The notes: generated from the sequence alone by a model not told the origin. 64,000 nt of DNA from Tubulanus polymorphus (GCF_964204645.1 NC_134035.1:7998501-8062500), one strand, 5' to 3'; counted from the first letter of the stretch, positions 36,099-48,866 are shown. Program-made: numbers and translations.

Positions 36099-36240
36099 CG
36101 TGAACTCATTAAACTCAAAGAGTTTCTGAAATAAAATAAATTTGTGTCAAACACTTTTGATCAATTCATCGCTGACTGACATCGTGAACTCATTAAACTC
36201 AAAGAGTTTCTGAAATAAAATAAATTTATGTCAAACACTT
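36080..36240 (-). repeat. Tandem duplication covering the syndapin start codon and its splice acceptor
   Basis: A unit of about 80 bases occurs twice (36080-36158 and 36163-36240). Each copy contains, on the minus strand, TTTTATTTCAG, AAACTCTTTGAGTTTAATGA, then ATGTCAGTCAGCGATGAA. Only the inner copy leads into the full exon; the outer copy reads MSVSDELIKSV then stop. This gives two candidate acceptors and two start codons. Confidence 0.85.
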
Positions 36241-36730
36241 TATATTTCGAAATTTTAAGAAACCGATTATATAATATCATATTATAATCATATAATACGA
36301 AACACGACAGGATCAGGGTTAAACAAGAAAAGTCAACCTACTATCAACGAAGCTACGTTGCTGAAAGACAAACAGATGGTACAAAAATGAGGGTCTCACG
36401 GAAGCCCGAGGACGAATATCCGGTGGGCTTATATAGAATGTGATTCTATAAATATGATATATTATAGGTGGTAGAACTATTGACCGATGACACGAGGGAG
36501 GACCCATTTATGAAACTATGTCTGGGAGCGGAACCTAAATTTTCAGTTATGTATATATTCGACCCGCAGGCCAACAATATATATACATATATACTAATAC
36601 TGTATGTTGTATTCCAAGCAGGTGTCCTGGGTTTGTAGAAAGTACATACCGAGTTAACATACCAATCAAATCAAATCAAATCAATGAATCAAATAAATTA
36701 CGAAGACAATCATCCCTTTCAAGATCATAA

Positions 36731-36830
36731 CAGGGGCGGATGCAGCGACCGCTGTCGAGGGTAGCACAATTCATAAAAAGGGAATTTTGAAATTAAAAAG
36801 GGCATTCTGAAATTTTGTATCTATATACTG
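36731..36830. mobile_element. hAT-like end fragment
   Basis: CAGGGGCGGATGCAGCG followed by GAGGGTAGCACAATTC and AAAAAGGG-type blocks resembles the left end of the hAT-like MITE at 18-207. The other end was not located. Confidence 0.35.
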
Positions 36831-38289
36831 TATATTTGATAGTATATGCCATAGGCCCTATATTCAATCCGCTATAGGCCTACCATATTTTCAATCCGGA
36901 GTTTTCTAATAATTCATTCTCATACATAGGCCCTATATAGACGCACGTGCAACAAGGGCTTTAAAGATTTCTGATCAATAAATCCACCATACATCGCAAA
37001 CACGCGTTCAAAATAATCATACACGACGACAATGACACTGTAGTTTTATATAAAGCCGACGGCAATAACAAAAACATCAGATATGGGCAAATCATGTTCC
37101 AGATGTCAATGAAACTCAGCTAGACAAAAAACATTTTGAACTCGTCTAGGTTCATAGCAGGCTAGAATTACTAGCGATCAATTTCAGTACGGTAGGCCAT
37201 TTTTGAGTGCGGATCTGCCGCACAGATTTCCAGCAAAATATCTTTCTTTGTTTTCTCTCGCGTGTCATCGGGGGCGGAAATTTTTAGGGGTTGGTCTCGG
37301 GAGACCAGACCCCTGCCTTCCCATTGAGGGTGCCCTTGTCGTCGACATGGAGATGTTTCTAAACCAGTAAATTTGACACTCTTTGAAATTGAACCTTTTT
37401 GGATGTATACCTTCAAACATATCTAAAACCGAGGGCAGAACGCCAACAGAGAAACCTTCAGCGAAGTGGCGCCACCATGCGACCTGCGATTCGACCACAA
37501 AAATCATCTAGCGTTGCGGTCATGAGCGAGGCAAGGTTTGCTGTATTTGCATTAAGTTTCTTCACTTCTTCCATCATGTAAATCCGATGCAATATAATAA
37601 TTTTTCTTAATCATTCAGTCATTCGATAATTACATAAATGAATCATTCTTTTCCCCTGCTTGTTCCCTTCCATTTTATATCCATGACTTAAAAGATTTTT
37701 CCCTGAAACTGAAAAGGCTTTAAATTATCTGAAGAAGTTTGAAAAGGACTGGCAAACAAAATGAGCCATCATCTAAAACTCAGGCATCCCTCAAGCGTGA
37801 TCAAACAACCAAGCCACAGTCAACTGTCTATTGTCGTGCAGTAAAACAAGCTGATACCAGCGCGAAAGATTAAGTTTTTCTTACGGGAATAAATCAAGTT
37901 TCGAGGAAACACCCGGTCGACTAGTCAATGTAGATTTGTAACACGTGTACATGTGTTAATATTAATAAAGTCAGTGCATGGATTGAGATAACACAAGCAG
38001 ATCTATTGCACTGATATTGAAAGCAGATCTATTGCTGTGATATTGTAACGTGTGATGCAATCTAGTTTTTTTCATCTAGAAATTCAATGAGCACCATGTC
38101 CACCTACCAGACGCATGAGGACAACTCGATTTGTTCAGTTCATTTTCATCTAGGTTTTTAGTCTTCAACATCAAACTTTAAACAAATCAAGTCTCTAGTT
38201 CACCCAGTCGGGCAACATCACAACTACTATGGCAACTCTAAACAAGGCATATTGCAATACATCGTCCTTCTACAAAGCTGTGTCCACAG

Positions 38290-38545
38290 CATATTTGGCA
38301 GCGCCTGTTTGACCGGGGCCAAGTTTGGCCTCACCAAAAAATCAGACAGGCCCCGTGCCATATTCAAGCATGGGTGAAATTGTTCGTTACCCTTGAATGG
38401 TTACTGGTTCCAAAAGTGACTCATTTTATTTTGTCACTACACGGTTCAGTAACCGCGCTCTCTAATTAGATACAAACCAAATTTAACTAGGGTCTGATCC
38501 GGGCCAATTTGACTGGGGCCACATCATCTCCGTGCATATTGAGAC
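38290..38545. repeat. GGCC-rich interspersed repeat, copy 3
   Basis: Contains TTTGACCGGGGCCAAGTTTG, CAGGCCCCGTGCCA, GGTTCCAAAAGTGACTCA, AACCGCGCTCTCTAATTAGA, GGTCTGATCCGGGCCAATTT and GGGGCCACATCATCTCCGTG, in the family order. Confidence 0.55.
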
Positions 38546-39275
38546 ATCTAAACATACACGACTACAATTCATCTCCGCGCTATACATCGCATTCGCGGAC
38601 ATATTTTTTTATATATCAATAAAGAGGACAATTTGTAACATATTCAGATTTCTCACATAATATAATAAAATTGCCGATACGACCGTCTGAAGAGTATACG
38701 TGGCTAGTATTGAGAGTGATGAACACGCTGCTGCTTGGCTGTAATTATGTCACACACAGTCGCGCTATGACGCGCACACACACAGCAGTGAAGAATACTT
38801 CAGAAATGTGTGTTGATTAATAAAATTTCTCTCAACGCCTCGTGATCTCTGGTAATGAGAAGGACGGTGAAATGATCGCTCGGTAATAACCGACTCGCAG
38901 TATCACATGTCACGAACGCCCACTGAAAATTTCAATCGAAATGAAGAGAACATTTGAAGAGTCAGTTTAGTTTCACTCTGGAAACAAAACAAACTCATTC
39001 AAACGCGGCGAATTCATTTCAGAGTTTATGGTGCCCTGGGCCCGGTAGCGAGTTAAGCCCTAAGTGGTCTTAATTATTCAAGACAAGACTGTTAGATTAG
39101 CTATAGAACAAAGATGGTCTTAAATCTAAGCATGTGGACAGTGCAAGAGTGACTCCTGATGGTTCAATGAGAAAACTAGACCGGTTACAATGAACAACAG
39201 TCCGGGTGCACTTCCGTTTTCGTAGTTAGTCGTTTAAGCGGTCGGAACTAATAATTGAATGTACTATGTCATTAA

Positions 39276-39550
39276 CCCTTTCAGAGCTGACTAATTAACA
39301 CCCTATAGAGCTGGAGATAATTTGAAAATTTTAAAAAATTCCACCCTAGTGTGTTGAATAACGGGGACACCACTATTAGTGCGCCTACACCGCGGCGCGG
39401 TGTATCGTTAGTTACTAGTATTTCACTATGTTTGTCAGGTGCTGCCATTTTTGAAGAGATAATTATCAATTACTAATTACATCAATACACTGCGATGCGG
39501 TGTACTAGCAAAATCCATCACTGATTTATACACCCCAGTCACTGAAAGGG
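39276..39550 (-). mobile_element. piggyBac-type MITE, copy 5 (275 bp, reverse orientation)
   Basis: TTAA at 39272-39275 and 39551-39554. It begins CCCTTTCAGAGCTGACTAAT, the complement of the right end of its sisters, and ends GTCACTGAAAGGG. Internal CACCGCGGCGCGGTGTATCG is a strong palindrome. Confidence 0.85.
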
Positions 39551-41294
39551 TTAAACGATGCATTTTCAGGCTATAACGTAATGTATGTGCCTTTTACCAG
39601 AACTTCATAATTAATTGCCAAGAGAAAATAGATCTTATTCGGGCATTTATCCTTAAACCCCTTGGCTACGGGCCAACGAGCCTATTTATCCGAGGTTGCA
39701 TTAGTACTTCAATATCCTATAAAAGATTAAATAGATGAAATAACAGCCTCAGCTCAGTTCGACGGATCGCTCAATATCTCGACCGATGTTTATATATAGC
39801 TGCTTCATAGTCGATTTTTTTTCTTTACCTCAATTATATTACTTAGTACAGGATTAATAGATGTGTGTGGCGTATCATCATCGATATTCATTTTCTTCAC
39901 TCGCCAGGGCTGCTGTCAATACTAATAATACACTCGAACCTGTATTGCTGTTGACAGTCAAAACGCACCAGAAACATAGCACGAAATTGTTATTTGGTTT
40001 GATAAATTGTTATGCAACTTGGAAATATTTCTCAAACAATATTTTTGCCAGAATTCCATGCCAAACTCCAAACACGTAAACGAATGCAGTGTTAATGTCC
40101 AACTGCACCAGTGGATCCTCGCTTCATGGGCGTCCCCATGATTTTTTGGGGGAGTTTGTGTTTAGGAATAGAAGGGGGCCCTGCCCCAGAAAATCTTTGA
40201 AAATTTCGTGAAGCAAGCAGGCAGGCGCGTTCCGGTGCAATCTGAGGCCGTCTGATCACGGGCCAGTTTACTTGTCAGCAACCATTTTTATCATTCCACA
40301 CTGAGATCACGGAATTGTGAAACTATAGGTAGACCGGTTCCCCTTTACTTTGCATGTATTGATTTTATTTTGCTGTGTCGACGTTTGAAAATTCAAAAAG
40401 GGGGTTCGTTCGAACTACCGAACCTCCCTAGAGACGCCCATGCACTTGCCAAAAGTAAATTTCGCCACAGCAGGCCTATAGTACTGCTGTTTAAGCGTAC
40501 GGGTCCACAGCTGCCTAACATTTTTAGATTGGATTCAAATTCTAGGGTACGCGGCCGCTAATCGGCGAGCCAGACAAATATAATGGGAAACAATGCTCTA
40601 CATTAAAACTAACTACAACAGGTGGCACGTGTATTCCTATACCGGGCTTTACCCTTCGAACACAGGACCAATTTTGAACGGGAAGCACTTAAAACGGATA
40701 TTTCAATTCACATGGGGTTTGTGTCCAAAAAAGCTAAAAACCTTAAACAGGGGAACATCACTAGGATCTTTTCGAGGGGTTAAGAATTAACAAAAGCAGA
40801 ACTTTTTATTTTGAAATTCAAAGCTTGAGAGGTGCGTTTTCTGGACATTTTAAGGTAAAATATTTATGAAATTTCCGGAACATGAAAAAAAAACGAAATT
40901 CGGAACTAAAAAAAAAAGTGAAACTTAGATTTGAAAATGGGGGTATTCCACACCCCCGACCCCCTCTGGTGACACCTGTGAAAAAGCTATTTAAGCTGAT
41001 TCGAATTTGTGGCCTAAAAATAGATTTGTACGTTTGTTTTCTTCCTGTTACGTACTTATGTTTAACCTTTTTAGCAAAGAACATATATCGGCGGTTGATC
41101 AATATCCTCAATTACTCACTTCCTCATAATCATGTATTCCTTATAGGCCTACTCAAATACATAATAGGCCTAACCGGGTCTCGCACAAACAAGGCAAGCA
41201 TGTTTAACAGTGTCCTTTACTTGGTAAGAAGACTATAGTTGACAAGTCTGACCACCATCGTCGCAGCTTGTGTCAGATTACGAGCAGACAATTC

Positions 41295-41540
41295 ATTCCT
41301 GTATTTGGCACGAGCCAATCTAGGTTCAACCGAAAATGTCGGATCAGGCCTGCGCATTTGGTTCTGGTTACTTCACTAATAACCGCAGCTTTGTTTTGAC
41401 AACATTTTAATAACGGAAAGAGCCAACGTCATTGATTTATGTGTGAACGCGATCTTTTAATTAAGCACATACCAAATTCGATTTGCATCTCCTCAGGGAC
41501 AGTTTGACCGAGGCCAAATAATCTCCATGCGATCGCAGCA
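41295..41540. repeat. GGCC-rich interspersed repeat, copy 4
   Basis: GGCACGAGCCAATCTAGG, GTCGGATCAGGCCTG, GTGTGAACGCGATCTTTTAA and GAGGCCAAATAATCTCCATG occur in family order. More diverged than the others. Confidence 0.45.
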
Positions 41541-42232
41541 ATTAAAACTGTATTAGTTTCAGTATCTAGTACCAATAGTGATACCGCTTGATGTGTTATA
41601 GGCCTAATAGGAGCCTGCACTTAGCTGTCCTCAATTCTGTTACATCATTGTAATTAGTAGTATCATTATGTTTACAAAACTTCCACTTACATAAATGGAA
41701 TTAAAAATACAAATCTAATGTCGACCTTGAGTTAGACTTATGACTTATGGTTCTTCATTCAGTGTAATGAGTTAGGAGATACAGGGTCGTAACTAGGGGG
41801 TTTTATAAGACTCCCGGATAACCTTTAAAATTTCAACAGTTACATAATGTCTCTAAGAGACTTTCTGTCAAACGGGGCCCAATTTAGTTAAACATTCAGG
41901 AAAAATGATCTTCCTGTTTTTTTTCTTTTTTAAACAATTTTTCCTTGAAAATTTTGGCAAGAAATTGATCCTGGAGTGAAAACGTATCAAACCACGGTCT
42001 CGTCAGCCTGCTGACCAATAGACTAGTTGACCAGCGGTTAGGTCGTTTTTAATTACACTTGAAGTACGGATCCGACTCCTGCCATTCTACAAAAATCATC
42101 ACAAAAAAATAGTTTCTAGTCGTCAGTCACGATTTCTCAACTTCAACATTTGAACTAAATTCATTTTAACTCTCGATCCTGTTTACTTTTTTCTGTCATC
42201 CTTCGTTATGTGTCAAAACTACTCAAACAGGC

Positions 42233-42306
42233 CCAGGTCCCAGTTTCACAAAAAGGTTTTACTATTTTAGGCTTAGGCCTACACTTTCTCGTGAACTGGG
42301 TCCAGG
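42233..42306. mobile_element. Small foldback element
   Basis: GTCCCAGTTTCACAAAAAGG at the left is mirrored by the complement of CTTTCTCGTGAACTGGGTCC at the right, around a GGCTTAGGCCTA centre. Same theme as the element at 23888-24024. Confidence 0.45.
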
Positions 42307-45300
42307 GCTTATAGAATAAAGAATCCTAGGCCCCTATCATTATTTTTCCCTCTATTCTAAGATGTCTTTCTAAAAAACTTTTTATTTTTTCCCTTCGCAC
42401 TTCTATTTCTTTCTTGAAACATTCCATACCCCTAAACATTAGGCCTATAGGCCGACAGCTTAAAGCTTTATTTGTGCAATAAAACAACAGTATGAACCAA
42501 CCACGTCTATCTACACTAGGCCTAACACTCACATATTGGTGACAAAAAATGTTGTTTCAAGGCTACAAGCGAAAACTAGACGAAATTCTTAAGACGAAAA
42601 ACAGGTCAAGTGTGCATTCATAGCTGTGGCATAAATCTCAATAAGCATAGCCTAGGTAGAAGTTCTAGTAGTACTCCAGGCAAACATAAACAATAACTTA
42701 TTGAAATTAATAGGCCCTATATATATATATCCACTGAATGAAATAACAAACAATGCTTTAGGAGAGCTACAATTAGAGTGAATGGCAAACTAGCCATGAA
42801 ATATAATTATTAGTTTATTTATTAATAATCATTGGTCGTAAACGGCCACTGTCAGGGTCAGTTTAGGTGAAGTATGACCATGCTTATGATATTTGTCTAA
42901 CAATAGCCTAGTGACAACGTCCTAGTGATTATAGCCTACAGCCTTTGAGGCTCTGTTCTGCTCCCTATCATCAATCTACTTATTCGTTATGCATTTTATT
43001 TGTAATTATGTTTAATTGATGAAATAAATTACATTACATAGCCTCAGGAACGGATCTAGGGTCTGATACAGGGAGGGGTGCACCTCGAAATAGGGCATAC
43101 CATATAAATAAAAGGGCACACCCCCAAAAAAATTACAGCTTCTGAACCGAGAACGAGCTGATGAATGTAATCTTTTTGCCATCAGTTTGTCATTCCTGTA
43201 AAATTTCAGTTCAACATCGAGTTTTTTAGGAAGGGGTGCGCACCCACTGTAGCCTAGACTTCATTCGGGGGTAGGTCTAGCCTATGTCAACTGTGACGCG
43301 TGGCCCGGCAAAAATTAGCTCTGCCCTTAAATGTCTGAAATTAATTCATCCAGAACCTCAGAATACATTTTAAACAGACCCGTTCAATGACTGAATATTG
43401 ATGTCGCTTATTGCCCGATCCATGTGGATCTCTTTCTGATTTAGAGACACAGTGTGAAATATCAGCATTTCTGTTAGGCCTAAGCGTACCGGACGACTAT
43501 AGATACATTTTCACAAACAACCATTCAGCGCTGGTGAACATTTTCTAAATGACACAGGTGCTATAGGCCTATAAATTTTCGGACTGATAATCGTAATTTA
43601 CCTGTCTGACGTGTGAAATAGTCACATGATGAGACTGGATTTGCCCTTGTTTTGTGATCAACACTACTATTAACATCAGTAAAGGCCATTATGTTATTAT
43701 CATCCATGTACTTCAATTCGAACAAAAAATTCTGTTAACTCCATCAATCATACAACTATAGGCCTCTGTACTTCAATTTCCAATTTCAGAATCAAACCCC
43801 CTGTTTTGCTCCTGGCAGGTGTGGTGGGTTTGTAAGGGACACTAAATCAAAACAAATTTTTGATAAAAAATCTACCAATAAAATAAATAACAGTCCCTTT
43901 ATTTTCATTGACGACAGGTTTCTCCAGAAAATGATTATGCAGAGCCGTCGGAACGGGGGCAGCAGGGGCGACCAAAGCCGGCCCACTTTTTTGCTAAAAA
44001 AAAAACATTAGAACATTAATTTGAATTGATTGTCATTGTGTTATTCTGTGAATTGAAGCGGTTTTCTTCTAATGACAAAATCGAGATTGATTTTCTACCA
44101 ACAACCAGCACCATGTTAGCTGGTTTTTTCAAAGCACGCTGTACCGCGTAGCAGCTCGTCGTTCTCTGTACTAGGTGGTTAGCTCACAACTTCTCATGCT
44201 TCTGTGAATGAGACCGTGAAATGGCCCCAAAACGCATGGCGATGGAATTTTCAAAATTTCTCTGGGAGGGCCCCAGACCCTGGTTCAGAAATAAGCCGCG
44301 CCACTGAAAAATCCCTTCCGTCAGCTCTGTTATGCTAGCTGCTAATCAGGTCAACTGGGCCTATGGGTTTTTTGCCACTCCTCTGAAGAATGGTTTGCCA
44401 ACTGAAATTCCTGCAGAACTAGTATTGTAGGCTACCGGTGGGCTAAAAGGTCTAATCATGATTAACTGATTGTTGTGGTTGAATGATTAAATTCAGAAAA
44501 TATACACACAAAATGAGGATCACATCAATGAAAACTTAGATAGGGGCCTAATATTCGTTTAACAACTTATAGTTGTTTTATTTTTTGAAGCCTTTAGGGG
44601 AACATACTACAGTAGAACTCGCTTAATTCGGATTGCCTTTGAATGGAAAATATTGTCCGAATTAAACGAAATCCGAATTATGAGCTAACATGTGAATAGA
44701 AATAACCCTAGGGGAACTGGAATTTCAGTCCGAAATCAGTGAAAATCAGAATAAAACCAGTTTGACAGCTCATTCTCAGAACTTCTTTCAGTCTTTTAGC
44801 AGGAAATAAGTAGATTTTAGGATGTTCTTCTTCACGGAGAACGAATTATAGGACGACTGAGACAATTGACCCGTGACCAATCCTTGCTGACAGATATGAG
44901 GACAAGAACCATTGGCTGGCTTCACCCCATGGCCTAAAAATCAGGCCAACTGAAAAGGCCTATCAAAAGATGGGATCATTTGTCACTGATTTTTTTTTAC
45001 ATCAGTAACGATTTTGTTTTGGTGTACTCTGCCTTCTCGTTCCCCTATAATTATATCAGAAATCGTAATTAGAGCTTCCGAACCCGAACCAGTACCAGAA
45101 AAAAACCGATGCTGACTGTATGTCACCTGGTGCTGGTTGGCTGGTTGGTGGTAGAAAATCAATCTCGATTTTGTCATTAGAAGAAAACCGCTTCAATTCA
45201 CAGAATAACACAATGACAATCAATTTAAATTAATGTTCTAATTAGACATAAAACCGTAGGCTAAAAAGTGCATATGCTTTGATTTGGCCGTAGAATAAAT

Positions 45301-45649
45301 CATAGAAAACTCACCAAGAATTTAGAGAGATCCTGCTATACTCCTTCTTCCAAGTCAAAATGGCTGATTGATTAGTCGGTGGCTCCGTCTATGAGGGTGT
45401 GGTGGGCATTAGAGAAATATGTAAACACAAACAGCTGTTGGGGCGTCAATATAGCGGTGTAACATTCCAAACATACCAATTTTTCAATAGGAAATAAATC
45501 TTGAATTCATTTTTTTTGCGAGGAACTTGTTTTGTATAGCTGTTTCCCACTAACGTAAGATTGTGGTCACAGACAGGTCCAAAAGTGTCTTTATTAATTA
45601 GGCTCTCCTAACACAGGGGCTGATGATAAAAACCCAGGTCATGTACAAT

Positions 45650-45800
45650 TAAAAGAATTTAAAATCGAGAATTTAAGGTGTGACAATGACCTGATGGTGT
45701 GAATCAGGTGTGACAATGATCTCTAGTGTAAGATCGAAACGTCGTGTTTTCACATTTTAGAAATAAATTCTCGATTTTAAATTATTTTAATTGAGTGTTG
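45650..45800. mobile_element. Foldback element with GAAACGTCG-type core
   Basis: Terminal arms AATTAAAAGAATTTAAAATC and the complement of GATTTTAAATTATTTTAATT enclose a self-complementary stem GATC (45718-45721)/GATC (45732-45735) followed by GAAACGTCGTG. This resembles hammerhead stem II plus GAAA, but the CTGATGA core is degraded (ACAATGA), so it cannot be called a ribozyme. Confidence 0.4.
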
Positions 45801-45829
45801 TTATCGTAGTAGTACTACTACAGGGGCTG

Positions 45830-45970
45830 AGTATCAGAGATTGATGTAAAAACGACTGTTAATCCAGTGTCTATCATGTTTACAAAATGAATAATAGTTA
45901 TTTTATACATATGAATGGATTAACAGATTATCGTTTTTACATACTACAACTCTGATACGAGCCCACCCTG
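45830..45970. mobile_element. Inverted-repeat element
   Basis: TATCAGAGATTGATGTAAAA and CGACTGTTAATCCA at the left are matched by the complement of TGGATTAACAGATTATCG and TTTTTACATACTACAACTCTGATA at the right. The centre is AT-rich. Non-coding. Confidence 0.5.
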
Positions 45971-46599
45971 TGCCCCAAAGGGGCTTAAGTTTCTCCTAAA
46001 TCCATTTCTTATAAACTGAATAATTGGGAAAATTGAATGGAATTTTGCCGTTTGATAGAAACACTAATGCAGTTAGAGTAATACCACCAAACATCATCAC
46101 GCAAGATAATCGAAGAAGTCACATTTCAAACTTTTATGATACCAGGTATATTGAAAGGAAACACGTTTCAATACATTATATCATATAAAAATACGAATTG
46201 TGGGACTTCTTCGAATATCTTCAGTGTAATGCTTACACGAATTAGAGCCTTTCGACCAACTATTATCCCCAAAATGGTTGTGTTGTACCGGTATACTCAA
46301 CTGTATTGGTGTAGCTTAATAGAAAATTTCACATATCAGGACAATTGGCGTGCATTTCGTGTTGTATTTGTAATCCTCTTCCTTCAACAGAAAAAAGATA
46401 CAAATTCTTTAAATTTCTGCTTTTGAAAATTAGCATGTCTTATGCAAGTTGATTTTTCAAAAACATATTTGTCATGATCCATCAAATTTGAAGTCTTAAG
46501 ATAATTTTAAACTGTTGATTTCTATTATAATGTACATGTATAAAAGGTGGCTGCCACTGGAATCAAATTTCAATCCATTTCCAAAGCTGCGATAACACA

Positions 46600-46760
46600 A
46601 GCATTTTTGGCACAGGCCAAATTTGGCACGACCAAAAACGTTGATCCAGGCCCGAGACAAATGACCCACGTTTGTGTATTGTTTAGTAATTCGAGTGAAT
46701 GGTTTGCATGTGAACGCGCCTCATTGGCCAAACCGTCTCTGCGGGATCGTGGCTCAAATT
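46600..46760. repeat. GGCC-rich interspersed repeat, copy 5 (shortened)
   Basis: GGCACAGGCCAAATTTGGCA, TTGATCCAGGCCCGAGA, GTGAACGCGCCTC and TTGGCCAAACCGTCTCTGCG occur in family order, but the middle blocks are missing. Confidence 0.45.
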
Positions 46761-47274
46761 ATTTCGCTCTTCACAGTAAAATCTCCGAAAAACTGACACT
46801 AAGAATTCCACATTAATAATAAAAGCCTCCTTTTTATTGTAACATGATTTATACGTATTACACACAAGATGCAAAATTTAAACGAAAAATGAAAACGCCG
46901 TCGTCTTCTTCGGATTTGTTACCGAACTTTATCTTTTTTAAACCAATAATAAAATAATTGAGAAATGCTTGCGAGATAAATAGTATGATTTACTTACAAC
47001 ATACATCGGATACCTAATTCTATATTGTTTATGTACATATTGCACGAAATCGAAATTCGAACATGAAATATATATACTGTGAAACTTGCTTCGATTGGAA
47101 AATTTGAATGTTTGCACCATCAGTCAGGCACAGTATCCCGAAAAAATAAGGCTTAAAATTTGGGTTAATTGCTAATCGGTCATTTTATGTTTGCTATGTC
47201 AACGATTGCCAAAATTCAACAGTTTTAGGCTTTAAGTATCCTAAGCCTTCGGTTTACCACCTTTAAAGCCTTAA

Positions 47275-47555
47275 CCCTTTCAGTGCGTCTACACCGCAGT
47301 ACGGTGTATAAATCAGTGATAGATTTTGCTAGTACACCGCACGGCGGTGTATTGATGTTATTAGTAATTATCTCTCTTGAAAAATGGCAGCACGTGTCAA
47401 ACATAGTGAAATACTAGTAACTAACGATACACCTCACCGCAGTGTAGACGCATTATAGTGGTATTCCCGTTGTTCAACACACTATGGTAGAATTTTTTAG
47501 AATTTTCAAATTATCTCCAGCACTATAGGGTATTAATTAGTCAGCACTGAAAGGG
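47275..47555 (+). mobile_element. piggyBac-type MITE, copy 6 (281 bp)
   Basis: TTAA at 47271-47274 and 47556-47559. Ends CCCTTTCAGTGCGTC and TCAGCACTGAAAGGG are inverted repeats. Internal CACCGCAGTACGGTGTATAA and CTCACCGCAGTGTAGACGC are intact. One of the best-preserved copies. Confidence 0.9.
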
Positions 47556-48191
47556 TTAAGCCGAAAACCGATTTCGTGAAACTGGACCCTACAGGTTAAA
47601 GTGAAGCTTGTTTGGAACATATCATTCGTTGGTGAGCTTATCAAAAACGTTCAAATTCAGTCAAGCACGGGTTCATAAAGCTGAATTTCGGCAGCTGAAA
47701 ATCATATCGCGTTTCGGACCATACACTTGCGATGTTGAATTTGTCAGCTTTGCTCTTTATGTTGGACAAAATCCCTGTTCCAAACAGATTTGACTGAAAC
47801 GGGATTTACATTTCTACGGGTCTCGCGAGGTGAAATATTCAGCAAAGACTTGGAACTATCCAGACTTTCACCTCCACTGATAGCTCCAATCTGCAAAAGA
47901 TCTGAGCAAAGCAATTTGAGAATTTCAATACAGCGGACTCCACTTGACTTATTGGTACCGGTAACAGCAGAAGAGCTGTCGATATCTTTACTCGACCGAG
48001 AAGTTCAGAATCAGAGAAATTGAAAATTTTTTTTGAAATTCACTGGCTTTAGAGTAATTTTCTCAATCTTTTGAGTTGGACTTTCTGGTACCGAACTCAG
48101 TGACGAGTCTGCTGTATAATACTTCACACTACGTACGGTATATAAGTTGTCACTATTTTCAGTCCCAATTTGTATCTCTTGATTCAATTTA

Positions 48192-48336
48192 CAGTAGAAC
48201 TCGCTGAATTTGGATTTTTCTATGTAGATTTTCGCTTAATTTGCATGAAATATTTGGTCCATTTAACCCAAAATCATGTAAACTATTATTCATAATTGGG
48301 CAGTCCCTAGTCATCCGAATTATTTGAGTTCTACTG
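48192..48336. mobile_element. Mariner-type MITE (145 bp)
   Basis: Flanked by TA (48190-48191, 48337-48338). Ends CAGTAGAACTCGCTGAATTT and AATTATTTGAGTTCTACTG are inverted repeats. A related left end, CAGTAGAACTCGCTTAATTC, occurs near 44612, followed by TCCGAATTA blocks to about 44690. Confidence 0.7.
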
Positions 48337-48439
48337 TACTAAATGTAAGTCATCATTTGATATAAGTAGTCAACATAAAGATGGTGCTTTGACTGTACAT
48401 ACTAACACAGCCATACAATAAATACCGGAAGCATGAATG

Positions 48440-48464
48440 AAATATATATATATATATATATAAT
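48440..48464. repeat. TA dinucleotide microsatellite
   Basis: About eleven uninterrupted TA units, non-coding. Confidence 0.9.
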
Positions 48465-48866
48465 TGGCAGATTGGTAAAGGTTTACAAATTGATACTTCA
48501 ACAAGTTTAACAGTTTATATCAGGGGTCAGTTGGTTAACCAAATGGATAACTTCATAAAGTGACAATTAAAACTGCATTATTACCATGGAATTTACTGGA
48601 TCGGGTTAACTTAAACCAAATTATGAGAAACGCAACTGGTCCCTGCTGTAGCTTTACCGGTTATATCAACGATTAATTATTATGTACATCTATTACATCA
48701 TGACGATAAGATTTCCAACACACGCACACAAGCACAAACTATCAGCAGATCGATTTCACTACGCAGATACTATCCAGCACCATCCTGTACTCATAGAATA
48801 CCAGTTACCAGGTACTAAAACTATGAGACGGCTGTCCGAGAATTCGCAGTCATCGATTTGTGGTGT

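Larger units (their letters stand above)
36241..48866. other. Gene-poor, repeat-rich intergenic region
   Basis: About 12.6 kb between the syndapin promoter side and the next gene's 3' end. No open frame with coding character is seen on either strand. It contains two piggyBac-type MITEs, three GGCC-rich repeat copies, mariner-type MITEs, foldbacks at 42233, 45650 and 45830, and hAT-like ends (36731, 43045). A fragment at 37170-37580 reads, on the minus strand, as a short helical peptide (MMEEVKKLNANTANLASLM) followed by stops and may be a transposon-gene scrap. AGGCCTA octamers are frequent between 41.1 and 43.8 kb. Confidence 0.5.

Noticed and set aside
37170-37580. Overlapping minus-strand frames of 80-81 codons
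   Set aside because: The readable peptide is broken by stops in all frames; at most a transposon scrap, noted in the intergenic entry rather than called as a gene.
40882-41238. Plus-strand frame of 118 codons
   Set aside because: Poly-A-derived Lys-rich start, no splice signals, no recognisable domain; chance frame in repeat-rich DNA.
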